This document shows, in pieces, positions 34,696-45,023 of a stretch of 64,000 nt of DNA (positions are counted from its first letter, which is position 1; each line of letters starts with the position of its first letter). The notes below the pieces were generated by a model, which was not told the DNA's origin, did no database searches, and saw only the letters and a list, made by a program, of their open reading frames with translations. Origin of the DNA: Ignavibacteria bacterium. GTDB lineage: Bacteria > Bacteroidota > Ignavibacteria > Ignavibacteriales > SURF-24. The stretch spans positions 377,521-441,520 of the forward strand of contig JAAXKN010000001.1 of the NCBI GenBank assembly GCA_025612375.1, read 5' to 3'. The position numbers were made by a program, and so were the translations under genes.

Positions 34696-36012
34696 CTACT
34701 TTGCAATAATTCTTATAAAGTCCTCAGCAATATTGGTCACTACTCCGTCAATTGAAGCATGTATGTTTGCACCAAGCTTTCCCTCAGGGGGTTTTGCAAT
34801 AAGCTGACCTTTTTTAACATCTGCACCTGAATCAACAACAGGGACTGATTTTTCACCCGTGTGCTGCTTTAATAATATCTTAACACTATCGGTCTTCAGG
34901 CTCTCCCTTAAAAAAGGCGTAGGCACGTTATAGTCCTGCAGGTTCAGCCTTCTTATAAGCTGTTTAACCGGGACTCTTCTTCCTTCCTTTACAGGGTGCA
35001 CTGTAACCGGGTGAGTCTGTACGTACTTCACGCCCTGGCTTCTCATCTCTTTTTTAGACCACTCACATGCTTCCCTGGGATAAAGGTCCTCGGGGCAGGC
35101 ATAGAGCGTGCAAATGCCGCATGAGCAGCAGAGTTCTGCAAACTGGTTCCATACCGCGCTTCCGGTCTCAGAGAATACAAGCGAGCGCATTACCTTGTGC
35201 GGCTGAATGTTATATCCCAGCAGGTAGCGCGGGCAGAATTCTGTACAGTAGCTGCACTGGTCGCATGCCGACTTCCCGATGCGGTATTTGGATTTATCCG
35301 TCCGGTCCTTTCTTTTTACAAGGTAATGGTCCTTAGGGAGTATAATGAGCCCCGAGGTAGTTTTTGTCACTACTTCCGAAGTGTCGTAAGTAAAGCCGCC
35401 CATCATAACGCCGCTGATAAAAATGCAGTAATCCCTGATGGTTGTTCCGCCCGCATATTTAATCAGGTCCTCAAAGCTTGTACCGATCGGGGCAAAGAAA
35501 GTGGAAGGGTTTTTTACGGCGCCCGTAACGGTAAGTATCTTTTCCGTAACCGGTATACCCTCTTCGGCCCTTGCAACGTTATAGAGCGACTCAACGTTAT
35601 TTACAACGCAGCCCACGTTAAGAGGGATTCCCGCAGGCGGAATAAGCCTTTTTGTTGCCGAATAAACCAGTTCGTACTCGTCTCCCGAGGGGTAGAAGTC
35701 TCCCAGCTCACAGATTTCAATCGTGTAACCTTCAAGTTCTTTTTGTACGGCTTCAATGGCAAGGGCATTTTTGGATTTTATTCCAAAGTAGCCCATTCGT
35801 GCAGAAGTGGAATCCATCATGAGCTGCATGCCGCGGACGATTTCTGGGGCGAAATTCACCATGAGCTCAAAATCCTTGTGAAGCAGCGGTTCGCACTCGG
35901 CGCCGTTTGCGAGCATAAATTCAACTTTGGATTTTGCTTTTACGTGGGTCGGGAATCCTGCTCCCCCGGCACCCACGACGCCGGCATTTAATATTTTCTC
36001 AGCCAGTTCCAT
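34696..36012 (-). CDS. pduS: PduS/RnfC-like Fe-S flavoprotein (cobalamin-reductase type)
   Basis: 438 residues. N-terminal RnfC/NuoF-like nucleotide-flavin region (GVVGAGGAGFPTHVKAKSKV, LANGAECEPLLHKDFELM), SLBB domain in the middle, then two [4Fe-4S] motifs (CDQCSYCTEFCP and CSCGICTLYACP). A C-terminal barrel-sandwich hybrid follows (VPVVDSGADVKKGQLIAKP). Domain order matches PduS, which oxidises NADH and reduces cobalamin inside the propanediol microcompartment and contacts PduT. Together with the adjacent PduT-like gene this is an electron-transfer pair. Confidence 0.9.
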   Translation of the reverse strand: MELAEKILNAGVVGAGGAGFPTHVKAKSKVEFMLANGAECEPLLHKDFELMVNFAPEIVRGMQLMMDSTSARMGYFGIKSKNALAIEAVQKELEGYTIEICELGDFYPSGDEYELVYSATKRLIPPAGIPLNVGCVVNNVESLYNVARAEEGIPVTEKILTVTGAVKNPSTFFAPIGTSFEDLIKYAGGTTIRDYCIFISGVMMGGFTYDTSEVVTKTTSGLIILPKDHYLVKRKDRTDKSKYRIGKSACDQCSYCTEFCPRYLLGYNIQPHKVMRSLVFSETGSAVWNQFAELCCSCGICTLYACPEDLYPREACEWSKKEMRSQGVKYVQTHPVTVHPVKEGRRVPVKQLIRRLNLQDYNVPTPFLRESLKTDSVKILLKQHTGEKSVPVVDSGADVKKGQLIAKPPEGKLGANIHASIDGVVTNIAEDFIRIIAK

Positions 36013-36013
36013 T

Positions 36014-37246
36014 TTACGCAGTCCTTTTTATAACTACCAGTGTCTTATCGTCTGAATAAGTTCCGTCCTTTGAAAAATGTATAACATCGTTTAGAATTGT
36101 ATATGCAATTTCCTTTGGAGAAAGATGGATCGCCTCTTTAAGGGTTTTCTCCAGGCGTTTTTCCTCGTAGCATTCCTCCTCTGTGTTGGCGGCATCGGTT
36201 ATTCCGTCTGTATAGATCAGGAGCACGTCGCCTTTAGAGAAGTTTATGTTCTCGGTTTCATACTTCGCGTGAGGCGAGGGGCCAAGAAGCGGGCCCGTAG
36301 GCATCAGGTAAGTTGCCTCACAAGTACTGCTTTTAATAAAAATGGGCGGGTTATGCCCGGCGTTGGCATAAAGAAAAAGCCCGTTTTTGTCCGTAGCAAC
36401 TTCGCCGTAGAAGAGCGTGGTGAATTTTGCCTCGCTGAAAATTTTATGCACAAGCTCATTCATTTTTTTCATTAGCGGCGAAATTTTAATCTGGAATGCG
36501 CTTGCCATTCTTAATGCGCCGGAGACGTACATCGCCTCGGCTGCAGCGCTTAAGCCCTTGCTTGCTGCGTCCCCTACCGTAATACCCAGGCGCTCTTCGT
36601 CGTCGCCGATCTTAAGGTAATCAAAGAAATCCCCGCCTATAATCTCGGCAGGAAGCGTTAGGCCGAACATCTCAAAATTATGGAACTTGTATTCATGTTC
36701 CGGCAGAATGCTCTTCTGGAGCTGCTTTGCACGGTCGATATCGGCCTTTAGGTGCTGTGCATTTTCACTTATGCGGCGCTGCTTGAGCTGTGAGGTCAGG
36801 ACGGTGGCAACAATGTTTAACGTGTGCCTGAGCTCGTCGTTGATATTATTGCTGTTTAATGCCAGCAGATATTCATAATACGGTTTTCCGTCCATCTTCT
36901 GCTTGGAGCCCACGCCCGAAACAGAGTACTTAAAAATTCCCTTCTCTCTCAGAACCATATTTGTCTCATCAGAAAGAACAGTCCTTTCGGTGGCCAGCAT
37001 TTCAAAAACCGGATAATCTTCTATATAGATCTGAAAGTTCTCGGTTATCTTTTCAAGGTTGCCCGTCTGAAAGAACAGCCTGTAAGATTTATTTGCCTCA
37101 TCAAGCCTCCAGAGCCTGCCGCCAATTATTCCAGCCTCTTCCTTAAAAACGATCTGATTAAGAACCGTCTCCAGCATTTCCTCTTCGGTCTGGAACTTTC
37201 CTGCTGCAACAGTTTCTATTGTACGGTATAATCTCTTCTGATTCAT
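36014..37246 (-). CDS. GAF-like domain + SpoIIE/RsbU-type PP2C phosphatase
   Basis: 410 residues. N-terminal GAF-like sensor at about 5-150 (ETVLNQIVFKEEAGIIGGRL), helical linker, then PP2C_SIG phosphatase at about 170-408 with metal-binding Asp residues in GGDFFDYLKIG, VGDAASKGL and YTDGITDA. Such proteins dephosphorylate anti-sigma-factor antagonists in partner-switching pathways. Only 1 bp separates its stop from the PduS-like start, so it is probably co-transcribed and translationally coupled; no RsbV/RsbW partner is visible here. Confidence 0.9.
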   Translation of the reverse strand: MNQKRLYRTIETVAAGKFQTEEEMLETVLNQIVFKEEAGIIGGRLWRLDEANKSYRLFFQTGNLEKITENFQIYIEDYPVFEMLATERTVLSDETNMVLREKGIFKYSVSGVGSKQKMDGKPYYEYLLALNSNNINDELRHTLNIVATVLTSQLKQRRISENAQHLKADIDRAKQLQKSILPEHEYKFHNFEMFGLTLPAEIIGGDFFDYLKIGDDEERLGITVGDAASKGLSAAAEAMYVSGALRMASAFQIKISPLMKKMNELVHKIFSEAKFTTLFYGEVATDKNGLFLYANAGHNPPIFIKSSTCEATYLMPTGPLLGPSPHAKYETENINFSKGDVLLIYTDGITDAANTEEECYEEKRLEKTLKEAIHLSPKEIAYTILNDVIHFSKDGTYSDDKTLVVIKRTA

Positions 37247-37280
37247 TGTTTCCTTAATATTTTAGAATATTCCTGAACTT

Positions 37281-38549
37281 TTATTCGGAATAAAAACTGA
37301 TCATTTTCTCAATGGCTTCCTGGCAGACCGGGCAGAAGTTATTAACAGTAATAGACTTCATCGTGCAGTCCATTCTCGGCCTGTAGACGCCCTTTGCAAC
37401 GTAGCCGCCGCCTTCAAAAACCCCGACGGTTTTTTCGTAGTCTTTTCCCATTGGAGTAGGCACGGGTACGTTTTGGGCCACCATGTTCTTCCATTTGTTT
37501 TCAAAGTGAACGAGTGTTGTAAGGTTCGGCTCCCATGGTTCAACTCCCTCGGGGTAGAAATTCTCATACGCCACGTCAGAAGTGTAGTACTCATCTCCCA
37601 GGCCTGCAAAGCCGTGGCCGAACTCGTGAGTAAATATGTATTCCTCAAACCTGTTGTCGCTTACGCAGACAGAGTAATGGTTATAAATTGCACCTCCGCC
37701 GTAAATATCCGTATTGACAAGAATGTATATCTGGTCGTAGGGAACGTTTGCGGCAATGTCGCGCAATGATTTATTGTCGCTGGTCATTAAGTAGCGTTCC
37801 AGGTCGAAAGTAAAGAATGTTGTATTAACCGCTGTTTTCTTCCAGACGTTCTTAGCCGGAACGTCTGTACCCGAATCTTCAGAAACAGCTTCAACGCCCC
37901 ACACGTTGAACTTATCCTTATTCTCCTTGTAAGGAGTGGTATTAAAAAGGTATTGGGCAAACTTTTTGCAGTCACGTCTGAACTTCTCCATCCCGCTCTT
38001 TGTGTATCCGTCGGGTATAATGACAAGGTCAACTTTCTTTTCAGGCTCACCTGACTTTACAACTTCAAAGGTGCTGCACTTTCTGTGGAGTTCGGGGGAA
38101 ATAAAATAATTTTTGGGGTTAATGTAATACTCAAAACTCTTCTGAAACCTGTTCATCCTGTCGCGGCTTAGGAATTCAGCGCGTATGGTCTTCTTCGGGA
38201 ATGGAAGCGTCACTGTTTCGCTGAAAGTCTTTGTTGTTTGCTTGGCCTCAGCCGTAGTCTGCCACTCGCTGAAAAGGGTTGAATACCCCCTTGAATAGAT
38301 GAGCTTATTGGAAGCCGAGTCGTAGACCATTAGCATATACTTGCCGTATTCGAACGTATCGATAAGGTTCTTGTGCGAGCCTCCGAAGAAGGGTTCCACT
38401 CTGAGCTCATCCATGGAAATGGACTCTGTTTTCTCAGTCCCCGTATGGAAGTAGTCTATCCTTAAAGTCTTTGGCTCAAAATAGTCGTTAAACTCCACCT
38501 GTGCCATTACGGACACTGTAAGAAGGAAGAAAAGTGCAAGAGTTTTCAT
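37281..38549 (-). CDS. IgA-peptidase M64 family metalloprotease
   Basis: 422 residues. Signal peptide (MKTLALFFLLTVSVMAQ), N-terminal beta domain typical of M64 peptidases (about 20-140), then the catalytic domain with the zinc motif HEFGHGFAGLGDEY (HExxH and the following Asp-Glu-Tyr), and Cys residues near the C-terminus (MDCTMK, FCPVC). A secreted zinc peptidase; family members are best known from gut Bacteroidetes but occur widely. 34 bp upstream of the phosphatase gene and 21 bp after pyrE. Confidence 0.92.
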   Translation of the reverse strand: MKTLALFFLLTVSVMAQVEFNDYFEPKTLRIDYFHTGTEKTESISMDELRVEPFFGGSHKNLIDTFEYGKYMLMVYDSASNKLIYSRGYSTLFSEWQTTAEAKQTTKTFSETVTLPFPKKTIRAEFLSRDRMNRFQKSFEYYINPKNYFISPELHRKCSTFEVVKSGEPEKKVDLVIIPDGYTKSGMEKFRRDCKKFAQYLFNTTPYKENKDKFNVWGVEAVSEDSGTDVPAKNVWKKTAVNTTFFTFDLERYLMTSDNKSLRDIAANVPYDQIYILVNTDIYGGGAIYNHYSVCVSDNRFEEYIFTHEFGHGFAGLGDEYYTSDVAYENFYPEGVEPWEPNLTTLVHFENKWKNMVAQNVPVPTPMGKDYEKTVGVFEGGGYVAKGVYRPRMDCTMKSITVNNFCPVCQEAIEKMISFYSE

Positions 38550-38570
38550 GTTATCCCCTATAGAGGTTAA

Positions 38571-39149
38571 TTAAACTTTTCTCGAACCCGGTTTTACAAC
38601 AGGGATGCCCTGTTTGCAGAGCGGGCATTCTTCTGGTGTATATGAAACAACGTCCAGCTTAAGGCCGCTTACCTGGGGCACGCCGAAATCGACCTTGCCG
38701 TTGGAGCGGTCGACTATCATTCCCACACCCACGACCTCGCCGCCTAATTTTCTTACGATGTCTATGACTTCAAAGACAGAGCCGCCTGTTGTCACAACAT
38801 CCTCGCAGACAAGGACCTTTTCGCCCGGCGTAATTGTAAAGCCGCGCCTTAAGGTGAGTTCCTTGTCTTCCCTTTCAGCAAATATGGATCTTTTCCCGAG
38901 CTGGCGGGCAACTTCCTGCCCTACAACAATTCCGCCGATTGCAGGAGCAATAACGGTATCAATTTCATAATTCTTAAAATAGTCAGCTATAATGCTGCAG
39001 ATAGTTTCAGTATGGTTCATATACTGGAGGACCTTTGCGCACTGGAAGTACTGGCTGCTGTGGCGGCCTGAGGTCAGGCGGAAATGTCCGTTTAAGAGGG
39101 CGCCCGTCTCCAGGAATATTTCCAGTATTTTACTGTCTGTAAGGCTCAT
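38571..39149 (-). CDS. pyrE: orotate phosphoribosyltransferase
   Basis: 192 residues from ATG 39149, which has AGGA upstream; a longer frame starting 20 codons earlier adds an unconserved leader. [13 protein letters not shown] near the N-terminus, and the PRPP-binding loop [18 protein letters not shown]. It makes OMP from orotate and PRPP in pyrimidine synthesis. The C-terminal CPLCKQG segment is found in the Bacteroidetes-type longer form of PyrE. Probably heads the operon with the M64, phosphatase and PduS/T genes by spacing. Confidence 0.95.
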   Translation of the reverse strand: MSLTDSKILEIFLETGALLNGHFRLTSGRHSSQYFQCAKVLQYMNHTETICSIIADYFKNYEIDTVIAPAIGGIVVGQEVARQLGKRSIFAEREDKELTLRRGFTITPGEKVLVCEDVVTTGGSVFEVIDIVRKLGGEVVGVGMIVDRSNGKVDFGVPQVSGLKLDVVSYTPEECPLCKQGIPVVKPGSRKV

Positions 39150-39292
39150 TTTCTTTCCTAGAATGATTATTTTACTTTGAAAAATAACTATAGGACAGAT
39201 GGCTTGCAAGTGAAAAGGAGAAAAGATAAATTGCCCGGGGGACTTTAATTTTTGAGGGAAAAAATTATTCCTGTTTCTTCCTGCCTAATCTT

Positions 39293-39328
39293 AAAAAAAT
39301 GGAGCCGCCTCATTATTGAAACAGCTCC
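39293..39328 (-). terminator. terminator downstream of the BNR gene pair
   Basis: GGAGCCG (39301-39307) pairs with CAGCTCC (39322-39328) with one wobble pair. The AAAAAAA to the left gives a T-run on the minus strand. It lies about 75 bp beyond the stop of the BNR gene at 39404. Confidence 0.65.
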
Positions 39329-39403
39329 CCGGTATTTTTTGACTAAGTTAACCCTGTTGGATCTGCCCTTTCGGCTGTGCAAGGCAGAGCTGCAAAGGCA
39401 AAT

Positions 39404-40702
39404 TTATTTTACAAGGATAAACTTTTTGCCAGCCGAATATTCCCCGGCAAATAATTTATAAAGGTATACACCGCTCGATAAATTTCCCGCATTGAAATTT
39501 ACTCTGTACTCCCCTGCTTTTTTGAATTCATTTACCAATTGTGACACTTCATTGCCCAGAGTGTCAAATACTTTGAGGCGAACAAGGCAGTCTTTAGGAA
39601 TTGAGTATGTTATTGTAGTGATACTGTTAAAAGGATTTGGATAATTCTGATTTAATTTTGTTGTATAGCTTTTCATAGCCTCAGGGGCTGAGGCATTAAC
39701 AGGATTTGCAGAACGGAATATTACTTGACCAAACTTTCCGCCTGCATACAGGTATCCGTCAGGCGAATATGTAATGTAGTATTCAGGCATAAAACCGCTA
39801 AATTTATCCAGCCCATCCGAATTTACGACCCAGTTTTCTCCGCCGTCGGCTGACATGTATGCATTTGCAACTCCAATGGCAAAGATTTTATCTGTGGGAG
39901 TTACAGTAATGTCACTCATATTTTCGGCAACATCAAATTCCTTATAGATACCGTTATTCCTCTCCTGCCAGGACTGTCCGTTATCTTTAGAGATGAATAT
40001 CCCTTTATTTGTACACACAAATATCTCGTCTTTGGAATTCGCGGCAAGTGCATGCCCGAAACAGTAGTCCATATAGTCCCCGGTCCTGATGCCGTCATTG
40101 CTAAAACTCCAGGTCTTAGCGTGATCAGTAGTCCTGAATATAGCGGTACAACTCTCGCATAAAGCGCCGCCGCTAACGGTTGCGGCAAGAATGGACCCGT
40201 CCTTGCAAAAATGAAGATCGCACACAAATTCAGCCGGAAGGTCCTGGCTTCCCGATTCCCAGATAATTCCACCGTCAGTTGAATAGTAAACTTTTGCTGA
40301 GCAGGGAGAGGCGTACGTGCCTACAAAAATTTCATCCTTTGAGTTGATTCGAAGTGAAACAGGATAAGTAATACTGGCCATATTAGACCAGCTATTGCCA
40401 TTATCTTTGGACATGATCACCACCTCGTCGCAGGCGGCAAAAACATCGCCGCTACCCGTAAAATCAATGCTTTTGGCGTTTAACAGCCCTAAAAGTGCAC
40501 TGGTATGGATCCAGGTTTCGCCATGATCGGAAGATCTGAAAATCCCCTTACTTGTACCGACGTACACATCACCATTTTTGTTGGCTGCAATACAATTTAC
40601 TGTCCCGGCCTTTGGGCCATTGAGTTTCTTCCAGAAGGCCTGCTGGCAGCTTAAAGTTGCAGTAAGCAGCACCCATAGGCATACAAAACTGATTCTAATC
40701 AT
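39404..40702 (-). CDS. BNR/Ycf48-type beta-propeller protein with T9SS sorting module
   Basis: 432 residues. Signal peptide (MIRISFVCLWVLLTATLSC), about five propeller repeats with motifs such as SSDHGETW, SKDNGNSW, STDGGIIWESG and SKDNGQSW, and a C-terminal T9SS type A sorting domain beginning QNYPNPFNSIT and ending KFILVK. Secreted to the cell surface by the Por system. A TGA/ATG 4-bp overlap couples it to the upstream paralogue. Ligand unknown. Confidence 0.9.
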   Translation of the reverse strand: MIRISFVCLWVLLTATLSCQQAFWKKLNGPKAGTVNCIAANKNGDVYVGTSKGIFRSSDHGETWIHTSALLGLLNAKSIDFTGSGDVFAACDEVVIMSKDNGNSWSNMASITYPVSLRINSKDEIFVGTYASPCSAKVYYSTDGGIIWESGSQDLPAEFVCDLHFCKDGSILAATVSGGALCESCTAIFRTTDHAKTWSFSNDGIRTGDYMDYCFGHALAANSKDEIFVCTNKGIFISKDNGQSWQERNNGIYKEFDVAENMSDITVTPTDKIFAIGVANAYMSADGGENWVVNSDGLDKFSGFMPEYYITYSPDGYLYAGGKFGQVIFRSANPVNASAPEAMKSYTTKLNQNYPNPFNSITTITYSIPKDCLVRLKVFDTLGNEVSQLVNEFKKAGEYRVNFNAGNLSSGVYLYKLFAGEYSAGKKFILVK

Positions 40703-41763
40703 TTCATTCCTCCTATTCTTTTATAAAAAACAGAAGTCAGCAGTGATTTAGCCGAGCGGAATATATTCGGGCTGAGGGGACCGCCCCCGAAGTATACATA
40801 TCCATCGGGAGAAGCAGCGACACTATACTCAGGATAAGGCTTCCGGAATATATCCAATCCGCTTGTATTAATAGCCCAGCTTTGGCCATCGTTAGTGGAC
40901 AGATAGCATGTATATTGGTTGGAGGCAAAGATCCAGTCATTTGGAGCAACTGTAATATTATCCATACTTTCAGGCACACCTTCTTCAATTCGGATCCCCG
41001 TGTTTACCCCTTCCCAGCCAAGGCCATTTGTTTGTGTCTTATAAATGCCGTAAGCTGTAGCTGCAAAAATCTGGTTTTTCGAATTACCGGCAAAACTGAA
41101 TGTCCATTTGTAAAGAGCGGGATCCAGGCCATCGTCACTTTTTTTCCAGGTTTTACCATCATCAAGACTAAGGTATATACCGCCATGATTTTCACAGCCA
41201 AAACTGTTATCGGTAGTGCAGGCAAGAACAAATCCGTTATCGCAAAAGAAAATATCCTCTACACTTACAACAGACATCCCGTAGCTGCTATTTTCCCAGT
41301 TTTTTCCGCCATCAGTTGAACAATAAATCCTCCCCCCGCATGATGAAATTTTCGAGGTGCCCAGATATAATTTATTTTTCGGATCCACCCTTAAAACAGA
41401 AGGATATTCCATCAGTGTAAGAATATTACTAAAGCAGGCAACTGCTTTCCAACTGTCCCCGTTGTCATTTGACACATAAAAGCTATCATTAGTCGCGACA
41501 TAAACATTTCCTGTGCTGTCAAAACTTATGCAGCCTGTATTTTTCATGTCATGTGATTTTGCCAGTATCTGCCAAGTCTCTCCATGATCGGTTGAACGGG
41601 AAACACCTAAAGTTGTTCCGGCAAACACATCACCGTTTTTATTAATGACAATACATTTGACCAGACCCGCTGAGGGTCCGTTTAATTTTTTCCAGAATAA
41701 CTGCTGTCCATGGATGTTTGCAGCAATGAAAATAAAGATCAGCATCTTAAATAAATTCACCAT
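40699..41763 (-). CDS. BNR/Ycf48-type beta-propeller protein lacking a sorting module
   Basis: 354 residues, closely parallel to the gene just downstream: shared opening QQLFWKKLNGPSAGLVKCI versus QQAFWKKLNGPKAGTVNCI, and matching SxDxGxxW repeats. It stops right after the last propeller blade (IFRSAKS) with a short unrelated tail instead of the ~75-residue T9SS module. Signal peptide present. Probably a tandem duplicate that lost, or never gained, its sorting signal; it may stay periplasmic or bind its partner. Confidence 0.88.
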   Translation of the reverse strand: MVNLFKMLIFIFIAANIHGQQLFWKKLNGPSAGLVKCIVINKNGDVFAGTTLGVSRSTDHGETWQILAKSHDMKNTGCISFDSTGNVYVATNDSFYVSNDNGDSWKAVACFSNILTLMEYPSVLRVDPKNKLYLGTSKISSCGGRIYCSTDGGKNWENSSYGMSVVSVEDIFFCDNGFVLACTTDNSFGCENHGGIYLSLDDGKTWKKSDDGLDPALYKWTFSFAGNSKNQIFAATAYGIYKTQTNGLGWEGVNTGIRIEEGVPESMDNITVAPNDWIFASNQYTCYLSTNDGQSWAINTSGLDIFRKPYPEYSVAASPDGYVYFGGGPLSPNIFRSAKSLLTSVFYKRIGGMK

Positions 41764-42107
41764 CTTTCATACCTCCTTTTTTTCATTAAAATGGAAGACA
41801 ATTATATTGGTCAGAATGAAATAAAGTGAGATTTAACGGTTGTTCCTTTTATTTATAAAGGAATGAATGGAGTAAAAGGATAAGATTTCAAATGCGTAAA
41901 TAAAGAGCGTTGATTTTGTAATGTGTTGATAAAATAATAAGAAAATAAAATCAAGTCAGTTACTGTGCTCTGAATGTTTCAGGGAGGTTTTTGGGATAAA
42001 ATATTTATAATTCAGGCTCAGAGGCGTATGCCTTTGCGGGCGAAAAAAAAGGCGGGCTGTGTCACTTTAAGACACAGCCCGCCTTTATCACATTAATTCA
42101 GTTTAAT
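41764..42107. other. 344-bp intergenic region with the clpC terminator
   Basis: Between two leftward genes. The left part must carry the promoter of the BNR pair; the right end holds the clpC terminator at 42042-42083. No gene recognised. Confidence 0.6.
42042..42083 (-). terminator. strong terminator downstream of clpC
   Basis: Thirteen-bp perfect stem GGCGGGCTGTGTC (42051-42063) with GACACAGCCCGCC (42071-42083), 7-nt loop, followed on the minus strand by eight T's. Confidence 0.92.
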
Positions 42108-44609
42108 TCAGCTTTCGGAGCGTCCGGTTTTTTCCTTTTCATCCGATACACCGGCCTCAGAAGTGTCCTCAATAAAGTAGAGTTCATCCTGACCCTCTGC
42201 ATGCTTTGCAACAATCTTGCTGCCCTGCTTGAAAGTGCCTTTTAAGATCTCTTCAGCAAGCGGATCTTCCACGTACTTCTGAATTGCCCGTTTCAAAGGT
42301 CTTGCTCCGTACTTCGGATCAAATCCCTTGGTTACCAGGAACTCCCTTGCCGAGTCATCGAGCACGATCTCCATCTTGTTCTGCTTCAGGTTTTCAATCA
42401 GGTCCTTCAGCTCAATATTGATGATCTGCATGATGTCTTCTTTCTCAAGGCTTCTGAATACAATGGCTTCATCTATTCTGTTCAGGAATTCAGGGTTAAA
42501 GAGGCGTTTCATTGCATCTTCAACCGAGGTCTTCATGTTCTGATACTTGCCTTCTTCAGTGGCCCCGCCGAAACCGATACCGCCCGTAGGCTTAATGTCT
42601 CTTGTTCCGACGTTTGAGGTCATGATGATAATGGCATTCTTAAAATCGACGCGCCTTCCCAGGCTGTCGGTTAAGATACCGTCATCAAGCACCTGAAGCA
42701 GTATGTTGAACACATCGGGATGAGCTTTTTCAATTTCATCCAGAAGAACTACCGAGTAGGGCTTTCTTCTTACCTTTTCAGTAAGCTGGCCGCCTTCTTC
42801 GTAACCGACGTATCCCGGAGGCGCTCCGACAAGGCGCGATACGGAGAACTTCTCCATGTATTCACTCATGTCGATTCTGATTAAGGCATCCTCGGAATCA
42901 AATAGATATCTTGCCAGAACCTTTGCAAGTTCGGTTTTACCGACGCCTGTAGGCCCTAAGAAGATAAAGCTTCCGATCGGTTTATTCGGGTTCTTGAGTC
43001 CGGCTCGTGTTCTTCTGATAGCTCTTGTCAGCTTTGTAACAGCCTCATCCTGGCCCACGATCTGGCTTTTTAAGGCTTTTTCCATGTTCATCAGCTTCTC
43101 ACTTTCAGCCTGGACAACGCGTGTTACAGGAATACCGGTCATCATTGAAACCACGGTTGCAATGTCGTCTTCACTTACGTCATAGACCAGGTCCTGCGTC
43201 TTGGCTTCCCATTCCCTCTTCGCAATTTCAAGGTCGCTCTGAAGGTTGCGTTCCCTGTCTCTCAGGCGGGCAGCTTCCTCGTAGTCCTGCCTTTTAACTA
43301 CTTTAACCTTTTCCTGTCTTACTTTTTCGATTTCCTCTTCGAGTGCCAGTATTTCTTCAGAAACCGAGTAGTTGCCCATGTGCACTCTGGAGCCAGCCTC
43401 ATCAAGAACGTCTATTGCCTTATCCGGCAGATAACGGTCAGTAATGTAGCGGTCGCTCAGCCTTACGGCAGAATCAATTGCCTTGTCGGAATAGCGCACG
43501 TGATGATGCTCTTCGTATTTGATTTTAATATTTGTCAGTATCTGAATTGTTTCATCCACAGTTGGCGGATCAACCATAACCTTCTGGAATCTTCTGTCCA
43601 AAGCTCCGTCGGTTTCAATATACTTTCTGTATTCATCAAGTGTTGTGGCACCGATGCACTGTATGTCGCCGCGGGCTAAGGCCGGCTTAAACATATTTGA
43701 AGCGTCCAGGGAACCTGAGGCCCCGCCGGCGCCGACAATTGTGTGCAATTCATCAATAAAGAGGATGACATCAACTGCCTTTTCGAGCTCTGTCATAAGA
43801 GCTTTCATTCTTTCTTCAAACTGTCCGCGGTATTTTGTACCTGCAACGAGCCCCGCAATATCCAGAGTTACAACTCTTTTATCCTGCAGGATTCTCGGGA
43901 CTTTTCTTTGAACTATTCTTAAGGCCAGGCCTTCAGCAATTGCAGTTTTACCAACGCCCGGTTCACCAATTAGGACCGGGTTGTTCTTTTTTCTGCGGCT
44001 TAAGATCTGTGCCACGCGTTCAATTTCACGTTCACGCCCTATAACAGGATCGAGTTTGTCTTCAATTGCCAGCTTGGTCAGGTCGCGTCCAAAGTTGTCC
44101 AGAACAGGCGTCTTTGTCCTTTCGACCTTTTTTTCCGAAGGAGGAGGAGTTGCCCCGGGTTCCTTGGGATTCTTGCTGCTTAAAATGTTATTTAATTCCG
44201 CTCTGGCATTTTCATAAGTTACATTAAATTGGTGCAATATCTGTGTAGCAATATTATCTTCATCTCTAAGCAAAGAAAGTAAAATGTGTTCAGTGCCAAT
44301 TACGTCCGATTTGTAGATTTTTGACTCTATTTGTGTAATTTTCAGTACTTTTTCTGCCTGCTTAGTCAGGGGAATATTGCCTATAGTAAGTGTTCCTCCG
44401 GAAGTCCTTACCGTATCCTCAATTGCCTTTTTCAGCTTTACAAGATCGCAGTCCAGATTTCTCAAAATCCTTACGGCCATACCCTGTCCTTCTCTGATGA
44501 TGCCGAGAAGCAGATGCTCGGTGCCGATATAGTCGTGCCCCAGTCTTAAAGCTTCTTCACGGCTCAAGCGGATTACGTCTTGCACTCTTTCTGAGAAGTT
44601 TCCGTCCAT
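42108..44609 (-). CDS. clpC: ATP-dependent Clp protease ATP-binding subunit ClpC
   Basis: 833 residues, normal for ClpC. Two N-terminal Clp repeats (about 5-140, [20 protein letters not shown]), AAA+ module 1 with [15 protein letters not shown], a middle region with a UVR-like motif ([14 protein letters not shown]), AAA+ module 2 with [15 protein letters not shown], and a Clp C-terminal domain. Unfolds substrates and feeds them to ClpP; clpP is not in the window. Divergent from the helicase gene across a 408-bp region. Confidence 0.96.
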   Translation of the reverse strand: MDGNFSERVQDVIRLSREEALRLGHDYIGTEHLLLGIIREGQGMAVRILRNLDCDLVKLKKAIEDTVRTSGGTLTIGNIPLTKQAEKVLKITQIESKIYKSDVIGTEHILLSLLRDEDNIATQILHQFNVTYENARAELNNILSSKNPKEPGATPPPSEKKVERTKTPVLDNFGRDLTKLAIEDKLDPVIGREREIERVAQILSRRKKNNPVLIGEPGVGKTAIAEGLALRIVQRKVPRILQDKRVVTLDIAGLVAGTKYRGQFEERMKALMTELEKAVDVILFIDELHTIVGAGGASGSLDASNMFKPALARGDIQCIGATTLDEYRKYIETDGALDRRFQKVMVDPPTVDETIQILTNIKIKYEEHHHVRYSDKAIDSAVRLSDRYITDRYLPDKAIDVLDEAGSRVHMGNYSVSEEILALEEEIEKVRQEKVKVVKRQDYEEAARLRDRERNLQSDLEIAKREWEAKTQDLVYDVSEDDIATVVSMMTGIPVTRVVQAESEKLMNMEKALKSQIVGQDEAVTKLTRAIRRTRAGLKNPNKPIGSFIFLGPTGVGKTELAKVLARYLFDSEDALIRIDMSEYMEKFSVSRLVGAPPGYVGYEEGGQLTEKVRRKPYSVVLLDEIEKAHPDVFNILLQVLDDGILTDSLGRRVDFKNAIIIMTSNVGTRDIKPTGGIGFGGATEEGKYQNMKTSVEDAMKRLFNPEFLNRIDEAIVFRSLEKEDIMQIINIELKDLIENLKQNKMEIVLDDSAREFLVTKGFDPKYGARPLKRAIQKYVEDPLAEEILKGTFKQGSKIVAKHAEGQDELYFIEDTSEAGVSDEKEKTGRSES

Positions 44610-45017
44610 ATAATTCCCTCATTTCTTAAACGTATTTTTAAGGATTACTCTTAACTATAATATATAAATTGTATACCCCCCAATCAAGTATAAACCCCGC
44701 TAGTTGAACTGTTTTACCTTAATTGTGTTGTATAGTACATAACAATAATATACGGTAATAGTTTCATTTACTTTAAATTTTATTTAATCAGCACCGGTAA
44801 AAACCCCATACGTCCGGAGTTTCATAAAAATAACTGTTAAAGATTAATATCACGTTAATTTCAAATAAAAAAAATGACTTATTAATTCCCCGGCCTTAGG
44901 GCTATAGTCTACCGGAATTACTATATAATTCCTTATATTGCGAAATATTAATTTTTGTTTCAATTACCGGATAAAATGCGCTTTTTCAGCCCAGAAATCA
45001 GCTAAAACCAAGAAATA
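44610..45017. promoter_or_regulatory. 408-bp divergent promoter region between clpC and the helicase gene
   Basis: AT-rich, no gene. Contains an inverted repeat GGAATTA (44914-44920) and TAATTCC (44926-44932) with 5-bp spacing, about 90 bp upstream of the helicase start. Rightward AT-rich -7-like sequences lie at 44930-44960; leftward TATA-rich blocks lie at about 44655-44675. No site can be assigned with certainty. Confidence 0.4.
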
Positions 45018-45023
45018 GTGAAA

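Noticed and set aside
35197..35991. Rightward 264-codon frame
   Set aside because: Fully antisense to the PduS-like gene with intact Fe-S motifs.
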